From NCBI RefSeq assembly GCF_008726925.1, contig NZ_VYWO01000001.1, positions 434,001 through 498,000 on the forward strand: a DNA stretch of 64,000 nucleotides, written 5' to 3'. A program made the position numbers and the translations under genes. This document shows positions 30,407 to 38,061 of this stretch, piece after piece (the first letter of the stretch is position 1; the number at the start of each line of letters is the position of its first letter). Origin of the DNA: Aerococcus sanguinicola (lineage in GTDB: Bacteria; Bacillota; Bacilli; Lactobacillales; Aerococcaceae). Under the pieces are notes generated by a model that was not told the DNA's origin, made no database searches, and was given only the letters and a program-made list of their open reading frames with translations.

Positions 30407-30964
30407 TTAAGCCTTAGCTTCTGCCTGGTCTTTGGCATCCTTAGCTTCTTCTTTGGCAAGATCCTTAGCTGCCTTAGCATCTGCTTTCGCTTCATCTTTG
30501 GCTACTTTGCCTTCTGCCTTTACTTCTTCGCCAGCAGCCTTGGCTGATTCTTTAATTTCTTGGCCAGCCTCTTTAGCCACTTCCTTGCCTTCTTCAGCAC
30601 TTGCTTTAACTGAATCTGAAGCTTCATTGTAAGCTTCTGCAATATCATGCTTAGCTGCCTGGTATTGTTGGTTAACTTCTTCGCCTGTTTCAGCTAATTG
30701 TGACTTGATATTGCTGGCTGATTCTTTCAAGTTTATGCGGATATCATCTGCTGCAACATAAGCAGTGTCGTAGATAGCTGCCCCTTTTTCTAAAGCGAGG
30801 TCCTTGTAGTCACGGGCTGTATCGCGAGCTTGGCGCGCTTGTTCATTTAAATCTTGACGCAACTCTTCACCTGACTTAGGTGCAAATAAGAGAGCTGCCA
30901 CTGCTGCTGCTGACCCGCCAACCAAGGCGCCTAATAAGAATGATCCTAAATTATTTTTACTCAT
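30407..30964 (-). CDS. YtxH-domain protein with a long Ala/Lys/Glu helical tail
   Basis: A 185-residue protein. The N-terminus (LGSFLLGALVGGSAAAVAAL, then LFAPKSGEELR) is the YtxH (gas-vesicle-like) domain: one membrane helix followed by a conserved A-P-K-S-G motif. From about residue 100, the sequence is a charged helical repeat in steps of roughly 11 and 4 residues (KAAGEEVKAEGKVAKDEAKA), like the tails of LEA-type stress proteins. It is co-transcribed with the DUF948 gene, a pair often met in Firmicutes and linked in Bacillus to general stress. Its function is not established. Confidence 0.85.
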   Translation of the reverse strand: MSKNNLGSFLLGALVGGSAAAVAALLFAPKSGEELRQDLNEQARQARDTARDYKDLALEKGAAIYDTAYVAADDIRINLKESASNIKSQLAETGEEVNQQYQAAKHDIAEAYNEASDSVKASAEEGKEVAKEAGQEIKESAKAAGEEVKAEGKVAKDEAKADAKAAKDLAKEEAKDAKDQAEAKA

Positions 30965-30984
30965 GATAATAACTCCTTTAACTC

Positions 30985-31494
30985 TTAAAATGCTTTACTT
31001 TTTGAAGCTTCTTTTACCTTACGGATATAACGTTTTTGCTTGAGTAGCTTAGCGGTCTGGCCCAACTTCTCCACAGCACCTGGTTTTTCTTTAGCAGGTC
31101 CTGCCGCAAGTTGGCTATTAACTTGGCTAGCCGACTTATCTTGGCTTTTTTGGTCTTTTTGCCGGATGCTAACCACCAAGTCCCGGGTCGCGTCATTGAC
31201 ATCCGAAACCGATACGCCCAGGTCACCGATGGCCTTAAATAAAGGATCCACAGTGCTCACTTTACCGTTAACATCATCCATCAGCACATTCGCCTTATTC
31301 AAAAGCCCCTGCGCTTCAATCGATAGATCATCGACATCCCGTCGCAATACAGCTAAACTATCATTGACTTCTTCAACGGTTTGACTCACATTCTTAATCG
31401 TTGTTGTGAGCTCTCTCACTAGTAAGACTAAAAATACAACCAAGACTGCAAAAGCTATCGCAGCAATTAAGGCTGCAGCTCCGCCCCATGTCAT
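30985..31494 (-). CDS. DUF948 domain membrane-anchored protein
   Basis: A 169-residue protein from the ATG at 31494, placed eleven bases after AAGGGG; a GTG at 31506 and an ATG at 31503 overlap that site. The N-terminal helix (GGAAALIAAIAFAVLVVF) is followed by the DUF948 helical region (about 25-100: TTIKNVSQTVEEVNDSLAVL, then ...DVNDATRDLV), and a basic C-terminus (KQKRYIRKVKEASKSKAF). It is the first gene of a two-gene unit with the YtxH protein. Membrane-anchored and probably coiled; its role is unknown. Confidence 0.85.
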   Translation of the reverse strand: MTWGGAAALIAAIAFAVLVVFLVLLVRELTTTIKNVSQTVEEVNDSLAVLRRDVDDLSIEAQGLLNKANVLMDDVNGKVSTVDPLFKAIGDLGVSVSDVNDATRDLVVSIRQKDQKSQDKSASQVNSQLAAGPAKEKPGAVEKLGQTAKLLKQKRYIRKVKEASKSKAF

Positions 31495-31705
31495 CTTGCA
31501 CATCACCCCTTAAATTATCGGGTAAGCTCTTCAATTTATAGTTATTGCTTCCCATTTTCATAGGATAATGATACCATTTTTTCTTAGAGAATACAAAAAA
31601 TAATCCTTTTTTCCAAGTCGCAATCAAGCCTAGCAGTCAGAAAACTTTACTTTTGCTCCCATTCTCCTTAAAATTAAATTATCTGAAAGATACAAGGAGG
31701 AAAAC

Positions 31706-32593
31706 ATGTCGCAAATCAAAAATTTTATTAGCAATTACCTTGCTAACATCGACTGGGAGCAATTGATTAGCTCTTGGTTCGGGAATCTCATGCAGATTAT
31801 TATTACGGTTTTAATTCTTTCTATCGTCCGCCGCTTGTTAGCACGATCAGTTGATTTTTATTATGATAAGGCGGAGCGTTTCGAAAAGAACCCAGCTCGC
31901 CAGCAAACCCTTCGCACCCTGATCCAGAACTTCATCCAATACACCTACTACTTCGTGGTTATTTATTCGGTGCTTGCCATCTTGGGTGTTCCTATGGCTA
32001 CCCTGATGGCTGGGGCTGGGATTGCTAGTGTGGCAATTGGTATTGGGGCCCAAGGTTTGGTTAATGATATTGTCAACGGCTTCTTCATCCTCTTAGAACA
32101 CCAATTTGATGTGGGCGACACGGTTCTCATCAATGACTATGAGGGTGAAATTTCTAAGCTGGGCATCCGGACAACGGTGATTAAGGACTTTAATGGGGAC
32201 TTACACTTTATCTCTAACCGGAATATCACGGATGTCACCAACCGGTCCCGCTACCCCATCCGCTGCGATATTGACCTACGTATCTATCCTGATTCGAATG
32301 CCGATCAGATTGAAGCTGTGCTCAAAGAAGCCATGGAAAAAGAAGCGCCAGATGCTCTACTCGCTCAAGATCCTATCTACCTAGGGGTCTTCCGCGATAG
32401 CAACCGCTTCAACCTGATTTACCGGGTCCGCCTCTTTGCAGTCAATGGCAAACAACTTGATGTTGAAGGTAAGTACTACAACAAGTTAACAGATGCTTTA
32501 GACCAGGCAGGCATTAGCCAACCGGAATCACAATATAATACCTCCATGGCCATGCTCCAAGCCCGAGAAGAAAAATACAATGAAGAGGCCTAA
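31706..32593 (+). CDS. MscS-family small-conductance mechanosensitive channel
   Basis: A 295-residue channel with an amphipathic start, three membrane helices (about 25-45, 70-92, 95-125) and a cytoplasmic beta/alpha domain. The pore helix TM3 is the Gly/Ala-rich AGAGIASVAIGIGAQGLVND, followed by GFFILLEHQFDVGDTVLIND, the standard MscS signature. It releases osmolytes on hypo-osmotic shock. It looks like the YkuT type found in Firmicutes. The ATG at 31706 follows AAGGAGG. A terminator lies directly after it. Confidence 0.93.
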   Translation: MSQIKNFISNYLANIDWEQLISSWFGNLMQIIITVLILSIVRRLLARSVDFYYDKAERFEKNPARQQTLRTLIQNFIQYTYYFVVIYSVLAILGVPMATLMAGAGIASVAIGIGAQGLVNDIVNGFFILLEHQFDVGDTVLINDYEGEISKLGIRTTVIKDFNGDLHFISNRNITDVTNRSRYPIRCDIDLRIYPDSNADQIEAVLKEAMEKEAPDALLAQDPIYLGVFRDSNRFNLIYRVRLFAVNGKQLDVEGKYYNKLTDALDQAGISQPESQYNTSMAMLQAREEKYNEEA

Positions 32594-32599
32594 AAATAC

Positions 32600-32637
32600 A
32601 AAAAGCAGCTCCCAAAATGCAAGGGAGTTGCTTTTTT
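32600..32637. terminator. Bidirectional terminator between the MscS gene and rdgB
   Basis: AAAAAGCAGCTCCC and its near-perfect complement GGGAGTTGCTTTTTT around a nine-base loop. It lies between converging genes. Confidence 0.9.
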
Positions 32638-32668
32638 ATCTGAAAAATTAAGCGCTCGGGACTAAAAA

Positions 32669-33268
32669 CTAGAGCTTTAACTTGCCCTGGTCAAGATCGG
32701 CTTGAAGAGCAGCCAGCGCTTGCCCCCTATGGCTGATTGCAGCTTTTTCTTCTGCTGTCATTTCAGCCGTCGTTTTGCCCTTGCTTGGAACATAGAAGAG
32801 CGGATCGTAGCCAAAACCATTGGACCCCCGCTCTTCTCTTAAAATCTCTCCTTGGAGCTGCCCCTCATAGTCAGCTAAAATCTCGCCATTGCTAGCGGCT
32901 ACCACTAGGGCACAATGGAAGGCAGCCTGCCGGTCACTGTCAGCTACGTCTGCCAAAGCTTCGAGTAGTTTAGCTCGGTTTGCCGCATCAGACTTTTCCG
33001 GACCTGCATAACGCGCGGAATAAATTCCCGGTGCCCCATCTAAGGCATCTACGGATAAACCGGAATCATCGGCTATCACGATCTCTCCCAAAGCTAGGGC
33101 AGCTGTCCGTGCCTTAATCCCCGCATTCTCTAAGAAACTCCGTCCATTCTCTTCAATATCATCCATTTCAGGGTGGTCTAAGAGGGTCTCTACTTGGTAA
33201 TCGGAAAAGATCAATTGAAATTCCTTAGCTTTACCTGGATTTTTGGTTGCAATAACAATTTTTTTCAT
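32669..33268 (-). CDS. rdgB: XTP/dITP diphosphatase (RdgB/HAM1 family)
   Basis: A 199-residue nucleotide-pool sanitising pyrophosphatase that removes dITP and XTP. It has the family motifs IATKNPGKAKEF at the N-terminus, ADDSGLSVDALDGAPGIYSA near residues 67-86, GFGYDPLFYVP, and the final SHRGQAL. The ATG at 33268 follows TAGGAGGACA. It follows murI by 11 bases, the common racE-ysnA arrangement of Firmicutes. Confidence 0.96.
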   Translation of the reverse strand: MKKIVIATKNPGKAKEFQLIFSDYQVETLLDHPEMDDIEENGRSFLENAGIKARTAALALGEIVIADDSGLSVDALDGAPGIYSARYAGPEKSDAANRAKLLEALADVADSDRQAAFHCALVVAASNGEILADYEGQLQGEILREERGSNGFGYDPLFYVPSKGKTTAEMTAEEKAAISHRGQALAALQADLDQGKLKL

Positions 33269-33279
33269 CGTATGTCCTC

Positions 33280-34080
33280 CTATAAATCACTTAATTTAAC
33301 TTGTTGAACCGCCATCTCTTGGCCGAGCCAGTCTTGGCCAATTTCTTTAAATAAACGGACCGAACCTGTCGTGTAGAATTGATGGCTTGCCTGGCCTGGT
33401 TGGGTCTCAGCTAAGCCAAGATAGTCTAATAAGATGGATAATTCTGACACAGCCTCAGCCCCTGAATTAATCAGGGTCACTTCTTTGCCCATAACATGCT
33501 GGATGGTTTGTTCTAAAAGCGGAAAATGCGTACAACCTAAGATTAGCGTATCTAGCTTCTGCTTACGTAAATCAGCCAGAGTCTCAGAAACTAATTTCTT
33601 GGCCAAAGACGATTTGTATTGATGGCTCTCAACCAAGGGCACAAAGGCGGGGCAAGCATGAGGGAAAAGCTCTAAATGAGCGTTCTTAGCCCACAAGGCT
33701 TCCTGGTAGGCGCCGCTCTCGATGGTTCCCTGGGTCCCTAGAATGCCAATCCGTCCATTCTGGCTAGCTTTATTGGCCGCTCGGGCGCCTGGCTGGATCA
33801 TACCAATCACAGGAATCTCTAGACGTGCTCGCACTTCCTCCAAACAAACAGCAGAAGCCGTGTTACAAGCGATCACTAAGATTTTAGCACCTTGCTTTAG
33901 CAAGAAATCAACCAATTGATTGGTAAAGGTGCAGACCTCTTCTTCAGGTCTAGGGCCATAGGGGCAGCGCGCATTATCACCAATATAGAGCAAGGATTCA
34001 TTCGGCAGCTGGTGCATGGCTTCTTTGACAACAGTTAAGCCCCCGACCCCCGAGTCTAAAAAGGCAATAGGTAAATTCAT
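33280..34080 (-). CDS. murI: Glutamate racemase
   Basis: A 266-residue racemase making D-glutamate for peptidoglycan. The two catalytic cysteines lie in ACNTASA (about residue 73) and LGCTHFPLL (about 185); the opening FLDSGVGGLTVVKEA and YIGDNARCPYG are diagnostic. I chose the ATG at 34080 because it gives the usual family N-terminus (MNLPIAFLDSG). An in-frame GTG at 34089 lies only three bases from AAAGGA. It is in an operon with rdgB and divergent from mgsA. Confidence 0.95.
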   Translation of the reverse strand: MNLPIAFLDSGVGGLTVVKEAMHQLPNESLLYIGDNARCPYGPRPEEEVCTFTNQLVDFLLKQGAKILVIACNTASAVCLEEVRARLEIPVIGMIQPGARAANKASQNGRIGILGTQGTIESGAYQEALWAKNAHLELFPHACPAFVPLVESHQYKSSLAKKLVSETLADLRKQKLDTLILGCTHFPLLEQTIQHVMGKEVTLINSGAEAVSELSILLDYLGLAETQPGQASHQFYTTGSVRLFKEIGQDWLGQEMAVQQVKLSDL

Positions 34081-34166
34081 AAATTTCACAAATCCTTTAT
34101 ATTCAAATTCATGTTACAATTGATTAGAAGGTAATTATTATTACTTAATGGAAAGGTGGCTTTTAA

Positions 34167-34628
34167 ATGAAAATTGCTTTAATTGCTCATGATAGCAAGA
34201 AAGATCTAATGGTTGCGTTCACCACAGCCTATAAGAAGATTTTACAAGATCATGAGCTTTTTGCAACTGGTACGACTGGAAAGAAAATTCAAGAAGCGAC
34301 AGGACTGGATGTCCACCGCTACCAATCAGGTCCCCTGGGTGGCGACCAGCAGATTGGTGCAGCTGTTTCACAAAATGAAATGGACCTAGTGATTTTCTTG
34401 CGTGATCCCCTAGCTGCCATGCCTCACGAGCCCGATGTCAATGCCCTCATCCGTCTCTGTGACGTCTATAATGTACCATTAGCAACAAATATTGGGACGG
34501 CAGAAGTCCTCATCCGTGGCCTTGAAGCCGGCTTCTTAGACTGGCGCTCCCAATATGACAACGGCGCCATCAACAAAGACATCCTGGCCAACCTAGCCCA
34601 CGGCGACCCCAATCGCCCAATTAAATAA
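34167..34628 (+). CDS. mgsA: Methylglyoxal synthase
   Basis: A 153-residue enzyme turning dihydroxyacetone phosphate into methylglyoxal and phosphate, a glycolytic overflow bypass. The motifs [32 protein letters not shown] and VIFLRDP (with the catalytic Asp) are present. It is about 20-30 residues longer than the Bacillus enzyme at the C-terminus ([20 protein letters not shown]). The ATG at 34167 follows GAAAGGTGG. The stop codon lies two bases before the structured repeat array, so mgsA transcripts would carry the array as a 3' region unless something stops them earlier. Confidence 0.94.
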   Translation: MKIALIAHDSKKDLMVAFTTAYKKILQDHELFATGTTGKKIQEATGLDVHRYQSGPLGGDQQIGAAVSQNEMDLVIFLRDPLAAMPHEPDVNALIRLCDVYNVPLATNIGTAEVLIRGLEAGFLDWRSQYDNGAINKDILANLAHGDPNRPIK

Positions 34629-34629
34629 A

Positions 34630-34739
34630 GGGTGTGAGAGGATGCGGGAGAAAGGGAGCTCTGGAACAAAAGGCTGAGGAAGTCTGAAAGACTTCAGCAG
34701 ACTTTTGTGAAGAGGAGCCCTTTCTGCATCCTCGAACCC
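34630..34739 (+). ncRNA. Structured repeat unit 1
   Basis: Stems as read: P1 GAGGATGC/GCATCCTC with AAAGGG/CCCTTT inside it; P2 CTCT/AGAG; GGA/GA loop; P3 ACAAAAG/CTTTTGT; then GCT/AGC; apical hairpin GAAGTCT-GAA-AGACTTC. P3 starts with A-U where the other units have G-U. Confidence 0.8.
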
Positions 34740-34745
34740 AACTAA

Positions 34746-34859
34746 GGGTGTGAGCAAAGGCGTCTATAAAGGGATGACTGGAGGCAAAGAGGATAAGAGC
34801 GGCTGCAAGCCGATCGTTCCACTTTGCTGAAGTCACTCCCTTTCTGCCTTTGCGAACCC
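34746..34859 (+). ncRNA. Structured repeat unit 2
   Basis: The most diverged unit. P1 GCAAAGGC/GCCTTTGC with AAAGGGA/TCCCTTT inside it; P2 TGACT/AGTCA; GGA/GA loop; P3 GGCAAAG/CTTTGCT; apical hairpin CGGCT-GCA-AGCCG on a longer irregular stem (GGA/TCC). The pairs differ from the other units but the layout is kept. Confidence 0.75.
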
Positions 34860-34868
34860 GACTAAAAA

Positions 34869-34979
34869 GGGTGTGAGGGCTGGCGCCTAGCTTTCCTTCA
34901 CTGGAGCAAGTCACCAGAGCAGTCTCACAGACTGCGGCGGAGACTTGTGAAGTGACAGGAAAGCTGCCAGACCGAACCC
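34869..34979 (+). ncRNA. Structured repeat unit 3
   Basis: P1 CTGGC/GCCAG and AGCTTTCCT/AGGAAAGCT; P2 TCACT/AGTGA; GGA/GA loop; P3 GCAAGTC/GACTTGT; apical hairpin GCAGTCT-CAC-AGACTGC. Confidence 0.8.
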
Positions 34980-34986
34980 AAATAAA

Positions 34987-35096
34987 GGGTGTGAGGGCTG
35001 GCGGGAGAAATAGACCTCTGGAGCAAAGAGCCAGAGAAGACTGTTAGTCTTCGGCGGGTCTTTGTGAAGAGGAGCCACTTCTGCTAGCCCGAACCC
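34987..35096 (+). ncRNA. Structured repeat unit 4
   Basis: P1 GGGCTGGCGGGAG/CTTCTGCTAGCCC pairs over 13 bases with several G-U pairs; P2 CCTCT/AGAGG; GGA/GA loop; P3 GCAAAGA/TCTTTGT; GCC/GGC; apical hairpin GAAGACT-GTT-AGTCTTC. Confidence 0.8.
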
Positions 35097-35103
35097 AACT
35101 AAA

Positions 35104-35166
35104 GGGTGTGAGCAAGAGCGGTTAAACTTGAATGATTGCAGACTAGCAGGAGAAATAGACTTCCAT
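35104..35166 (+). repeat. Degenerate fifth repeat unit
   Basis: It begins with the conserved GGGTGTGAG and later has AGCAGGAGAAATAGAC, close to the corresponding part of unit 4 (GGCGGGAGAAATAGAC), but lacks P2, P3 and the CGAACCC end. It runs into the terminator region. GAGCGGTTA at 35116-35124 is repeated at 35195-35203 in the terminator stem. Confidence 0.65.
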
Positions 35167-35192
35167 CACACTTTCATAGCATTTCTAAGCAC

Positions 35193-35229
35193 TTGAGCGG
35201 TTAGGCTTGGCCCAACCGCTCAATTTTTT
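35193..35229 (+). terminator. Rho-independent terminator after the repeat array
   Basis: TTGAGCGGTT, loop of 11 bases, AACCGCTCAA, then seven T. The T-run is only on the plus-strand side, so it ends plus-strand transcription of mgsA and the array, not trxA. Confidence 0.92.
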
Positions 35230-35240
35230 TGCTTATTCGC

Positions 35241-35552
35241 TTATAAGTATTGTTCGAGAATTTGCTCAAGCTTTTCTTTTGGCGTATAGCCAATTAGGGT
35301 TTCAACAGCTTCGCCATCCTTTTTAATGAGCAGGGTTGGGATGGACATAATCCCAAATTGACGGGCAGTTTCTTGGTTTTCATCCACGTCAACCTTAGTG
35401 AACTTCACTTGGTCACCCATTTCATCATCTAATTGTTCAATGACTGGACTTTGCATCCGACAAGGCCCACACCAAGTCGCCCAAAAATCAACCAGGACAA
35501 GGCCTTCTTTTGTTTCAGCTTCAAAGTTTGCATCGTTTAATGCTTGTACCAT
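35241..35552 (-). CDS. trxA: Thioredoxin
   Basis: A 103-residue thioredoxin with the active site WATWCGPCRMQSP (Cys-Gly-Pro-Cys) near residue 30 and the cis-proline in SIPTLLI. It is a cytoplasmic disulfide reductase serving ribonucleotide reductase and others. The ATG at 35552 follows AAGGAGG. It follows mutS2 on the same strand, a common Lactobacillales arrangement, with a possible own -10 (TATACT) upstream. Confidence 0.96.
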   Translation of the reverse strand: MVQALNDANFEAETKEGLVLVDFWATWCGPCRMQSPVIEQLDDEMGDQVKFTKVDVDENQETARQFGIMSIPTLLIKKDGEAVETLIGYTPKEKLEQILEQYL

Positions 35553-35634
35553 GAGATACCTCCTTGATAAATTCTTTACGCTATACGATTAGTATAACAT
35601 AGGCTCCTTCATTTAAGATACGATTTGCTTAAGT

Positions 35635-38037
35635 CTAGTCCTCTTTAAATTTGACAACAGTTGCCCCATTGCCGCCCATATTATAAGGTGCAAAGTGGAA
35701 ATCAACCACCCGTGAATGTCTCTTCAAGTAATTTTGCACGCCCTTACGCAAGGCTCCTGTCCCATGGCCATGGATAATGGTCACTTGCCCATAATTAGCC
35801 AAAAGGGCCGCATCAATATAGGCATCCAAGCGTTGCATGGCATCATCATAGCGTTCTCCCCTCAAGTCGAGGCTCGAAGCTACCGATTTAGCTTTTGAGG
35901 CTTTAACACTAGCCTTGGGTTGCTTATCTGTAGCTGCTTGTTTCCCCTTACGTAGAAGCTTGAGATCTTGACGCGGTAAAGTCATCTTCAAAATGCCCAT
36001 TTGAACAACCCATTCGTTGTTCTCTCTTTCCTCCATAACGACACCGTCTTGACCATAAGGAATAACTTTAACCTCATCACCAACTTCAATCGACTTAGCA
36101 GCTTCCTGTGCAGCTTTTTCCCTTTTAGCCTTCTTCAATACCTTATTGTCTTTTAGTTGTTGCTCTTCGTAGCTTAAGTCGTCCAAGGCTTTTTTCTTAT
36201 CAATCATTTGATGTTCTTTAATCTGAGATTTTCCTTGGTCAAGCTGCCATTGGCGAATGTCTTGGAGAATTTGATCCGATTGCTTTTTGCGTTTTTCAAC
36301 AATCTCATTAGCTTCTTTCTTAGCCCGCTGCAGGTATTTTTCTTTGTCTTCCCGCATGGCCTGGTAGGCTAATTTTAAGTCGTGGAGCAGGTCATCGGCT
36401 TTCTGCATATTCTGATTGAGTTGCTTGGACTTACGTTCAAACTTCTGTCTTTGTTCATCGAGCGACAGGAGCATGTCATTAAGATTATGACTATCTGTTG
36501 ACAGATAGGAACGCGCTTCTTGAACAATGTCTTGGTCCAGGCCGAGACGACTCGCAATATCAATGGCATTGGAGCGTCCAGGTTCCCCGATCAAGAGCCG
36601 GTAAGTGGGGCTCAGTGTTTTTTCGTTAAATTCAACACTGGCGTTAATACTAGCTGGGTGTTCATAGGAGAAGGCTTTGAGTTCTGGATAGTGGGTAGTT
36701 GCCATCACCTTGGCCTGGCTATCTGACAGTCGATTGAGGATAGCCATAGCCAAGGCTGCCCCTTCCTGAGGATCCGTTCCTGAACCCAGTTCGTCGACTA
36801 GAACCAAGCTCTTAGCATCGACTTGGTCTAGGATTTGAATGATATTCGTCATATGGCCAGAGAAGGTCGACAGGTTCTGTTCAATGGACTGCTCATCTCC
36901 AATATCTGCGAAAATATCCGCAAAAATTTCTACTCGAGAACCTTCTTTAGCAGTAATAAAGAGACCAGACTGGGCCATCAATTGGAGGAGGCCCACAGTT
37001 TTGAGGGTAATGGTCTTCCCACCCGTATTCGGACCTGTGATGATTATCATCCGATAGTCTGAGCTAAAATAAATATCATTAGCGACAGCCGTCTCGGCAT
37101 CAAGGTAGGGATGATAGGCTTCTTTCAGGGCGAGCTGGTCATCGGGCTCCGCCAGCAAGGGCTTACTCGCATGGTAGTGCTTGGCCAACTGAAATTTAGC
37201 ATGGATAAAGTCCAAGTGGCCGAGGACTTCATTATTACTAGCTAGGTCCGGCAGAACCGGCTCTAAGCTCGCGCATAATTCAACCAAGATCCTTTCGATT
37301 TCTTCCTTCTCTTCTCTTCTTAAGGCTTGCAAGCGATTATTGCTCTCCACCACTACTTGGGGTTCAATATATAGGGTCTGACCACTCGCCGACTGGTCGT
37401 GGACAATCCCCCCAAAGGCATGGCGGTAAGAATGTTGGACAGGAAGGACATAGCGGTCATTACGGATGGTCACCAATTGATCACTCAAGTAGCTGCTCTT
37501 GTTTGATTTAATGATCTGGTTCAACTGGCGGCGAATATTGCTCTCTTCATTATGGAGCTGGCGTCGGATCTGCATTAAGCGGCCGCTTGCGCCATCTTTC
37601 ACGCTACCGTCGACTTCAATCGCATCAGCCAAAGCTCGTCGTTCACTGGCTAAGGCTAGCAGCTGGTCCAAATAAGTTTGGAGCCATTCAAAGTCTTCCT
37701 CTTCCTCCTGGAGGCGTTCTCGATAATCGAGTAAGGCCTTGACCAGGTTCAAGAGCTGTAGGATAGCTGCCAATTCTTGGCCATTCAAGGCAGCCTGAAT
37801 CTCTAGACGTTTTAAGCTCGGTCGGATATCGCTTACCCGGCCCAGTGGAGGATCGAGAGTCAGGGCATCCAGTCTGCAAAATTCTTCGACCTCATCGAGG
37901 GCTTGCTGAATATCTTCTCGCCTGGTCATTGCCGTTAGAGTCTGAGCCTGCTCACTAGCTAGGGGATGCTGGCAGTAGCCCTTGACTTCCTGACGAATAC
38001 GTTCAAATTCCAATGTTTCAAATATTTTCTGATTCAA
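35635..38037 (-). CDS. mutS2: Endonuclease/ATPase MutS2
   Basis: An 800-residue MutS2. The MutS-type ATPase has Walker A GPNTGGKT at residues 335-342 and LVLVDELGSGTDPQEGAALA; a long coiled coil follows (about 520-640), a KOW-like stretch (VGDEVKVIPYGQDGVV) and a C-terminal Smr domain with SLDLRGERYDDA, HGHGTGALR and GGNGATVV. It suppresses homologous recombination, and in Bacillus it also acts on collided ribosomes. The start is TTG at 38037, nine bases after AGGAGG. It lies downstream of cvpA. Confidence 0.96.
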   Translation of the reverse strand: MNQKIFETLEFERIRQEVKGYCQHPLASEQAQTLTAMTRREDIQQALDEVEEFCRLDALTLDPPLGRVSDIRPSLKRLEIQAALNGQELAAILQLLNLVKALLDYRERLQEEEEDFEWLQTYLDQLLALASERRALADAIEVDGSVKDGASGRLMQIRRQLHNEESNIRRQLNQIIKSNKSSYLSDQLVTIRNDRYVLPVQHSYRHAFGGIVHDQSASGQTLYIEPQVVVESNNRLQALRREEKEEIERILVELCASLEPVLPDLASNNEVLGHLDFIHAKFQLAKHYHASKPLLAEPDDQLALKEAYHPYLDAETAVANDIYFSSDYRMIIITGPNTGGKTITLKTVGLLQLMAQSGLFITAKEGSRVEIFADIFADIGDEQSIEQNLSTFSGHMTNIIQILDQVDAKSLVLVDELGSGTDPQEGAALAMAILNRLSDSQAKVMATTHYPELKAFSYEHPASINASVEFNEKTLSPTYRLLIGEPGRSNAIDIASRLGLDQDIVQEARSYLSTDSHNLNDMLLSLDEQRQKFERKSKQLNQNMQKADDLLHDLKLAYQAMREDKEKYLQRAKKEANEIVEKRKKQSDQILQDIRQWQLDQGKSQIKEHQMIDKKKALDDLSYEEQQLKDNKVLKKAKREKAAQEAAKSIEVGDEVKVIPYGQDGVVMEERENNEWVVQMGILKMTLPRQDLKLLRKGKQAATDKQPKASVKASKAKSVASSLDLRGERYDDAMQRLDAYIDAALLANYGQVTIIHGHGTGALRKGVQNYLKRHSRVVDFHFAPYNMGGNGATVVKFKED

Positions 38038-38061
38038 ACAGAGAATCCTCCTTCGCTTAAA

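Larger units (their letters stand above)
34630..35166 (+). repeat. Tandem array of structured RNA-like repeat units between mgsA and trxA
   Basis: This is the whole content of the 612-base gap between the converging genes mgsA and trxA. Four complete units of 110-114 bases, starting every 116-123 bases, and a degenerate fifth are seen. Each unit opens with GGGTGTGAG, closes with CGAACCC and is joined by A/T-rich linkers (ACTAA-like). Sequence between the ends differs a lot from unit to unit, but the pairing pattern is kept: an outer stem P1, a five-base stem P2, a GGA/GA internal loop, a seven-base stem P3 and an apical hairpin. G-U pairs occur only when read as plus-strand RNA. There is no protein reading frame in common. 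I do not recognise the family. Confidence 0.88.

Noticed and set aside
34655..34722. K-turn motif at the GGA/GA loop
   Set aside because: The loop lacks the three-nucleotide bulge directly before a G-A tandem on one strand; tandem sheared G-A pairs remain possible.
34621..34914. Small protein genes in the repeat array (for example a minus-strand reading of about 97 codons)
   Set aside because: The readings are not in the same frame from unit to unit, have no ribosome binding site and cross the conserved RNA stems.
34630..35096. MITE or insertion sequence remnants as the explanation of the array
   Set aside because: The unit ends match over only about four pairing bases, no target duplications flank the units, and the internal stems covary, which simple inverted repeats of a MITE would not need. 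Not fully excluded as an origin.
34630..35229. CRISPR array
   Set aside because: The period of 116-123 bases is too long, the repeated parts are not identical, and the variable parts pair within each unit instead of being unrelated spacers. No cas gene is present.
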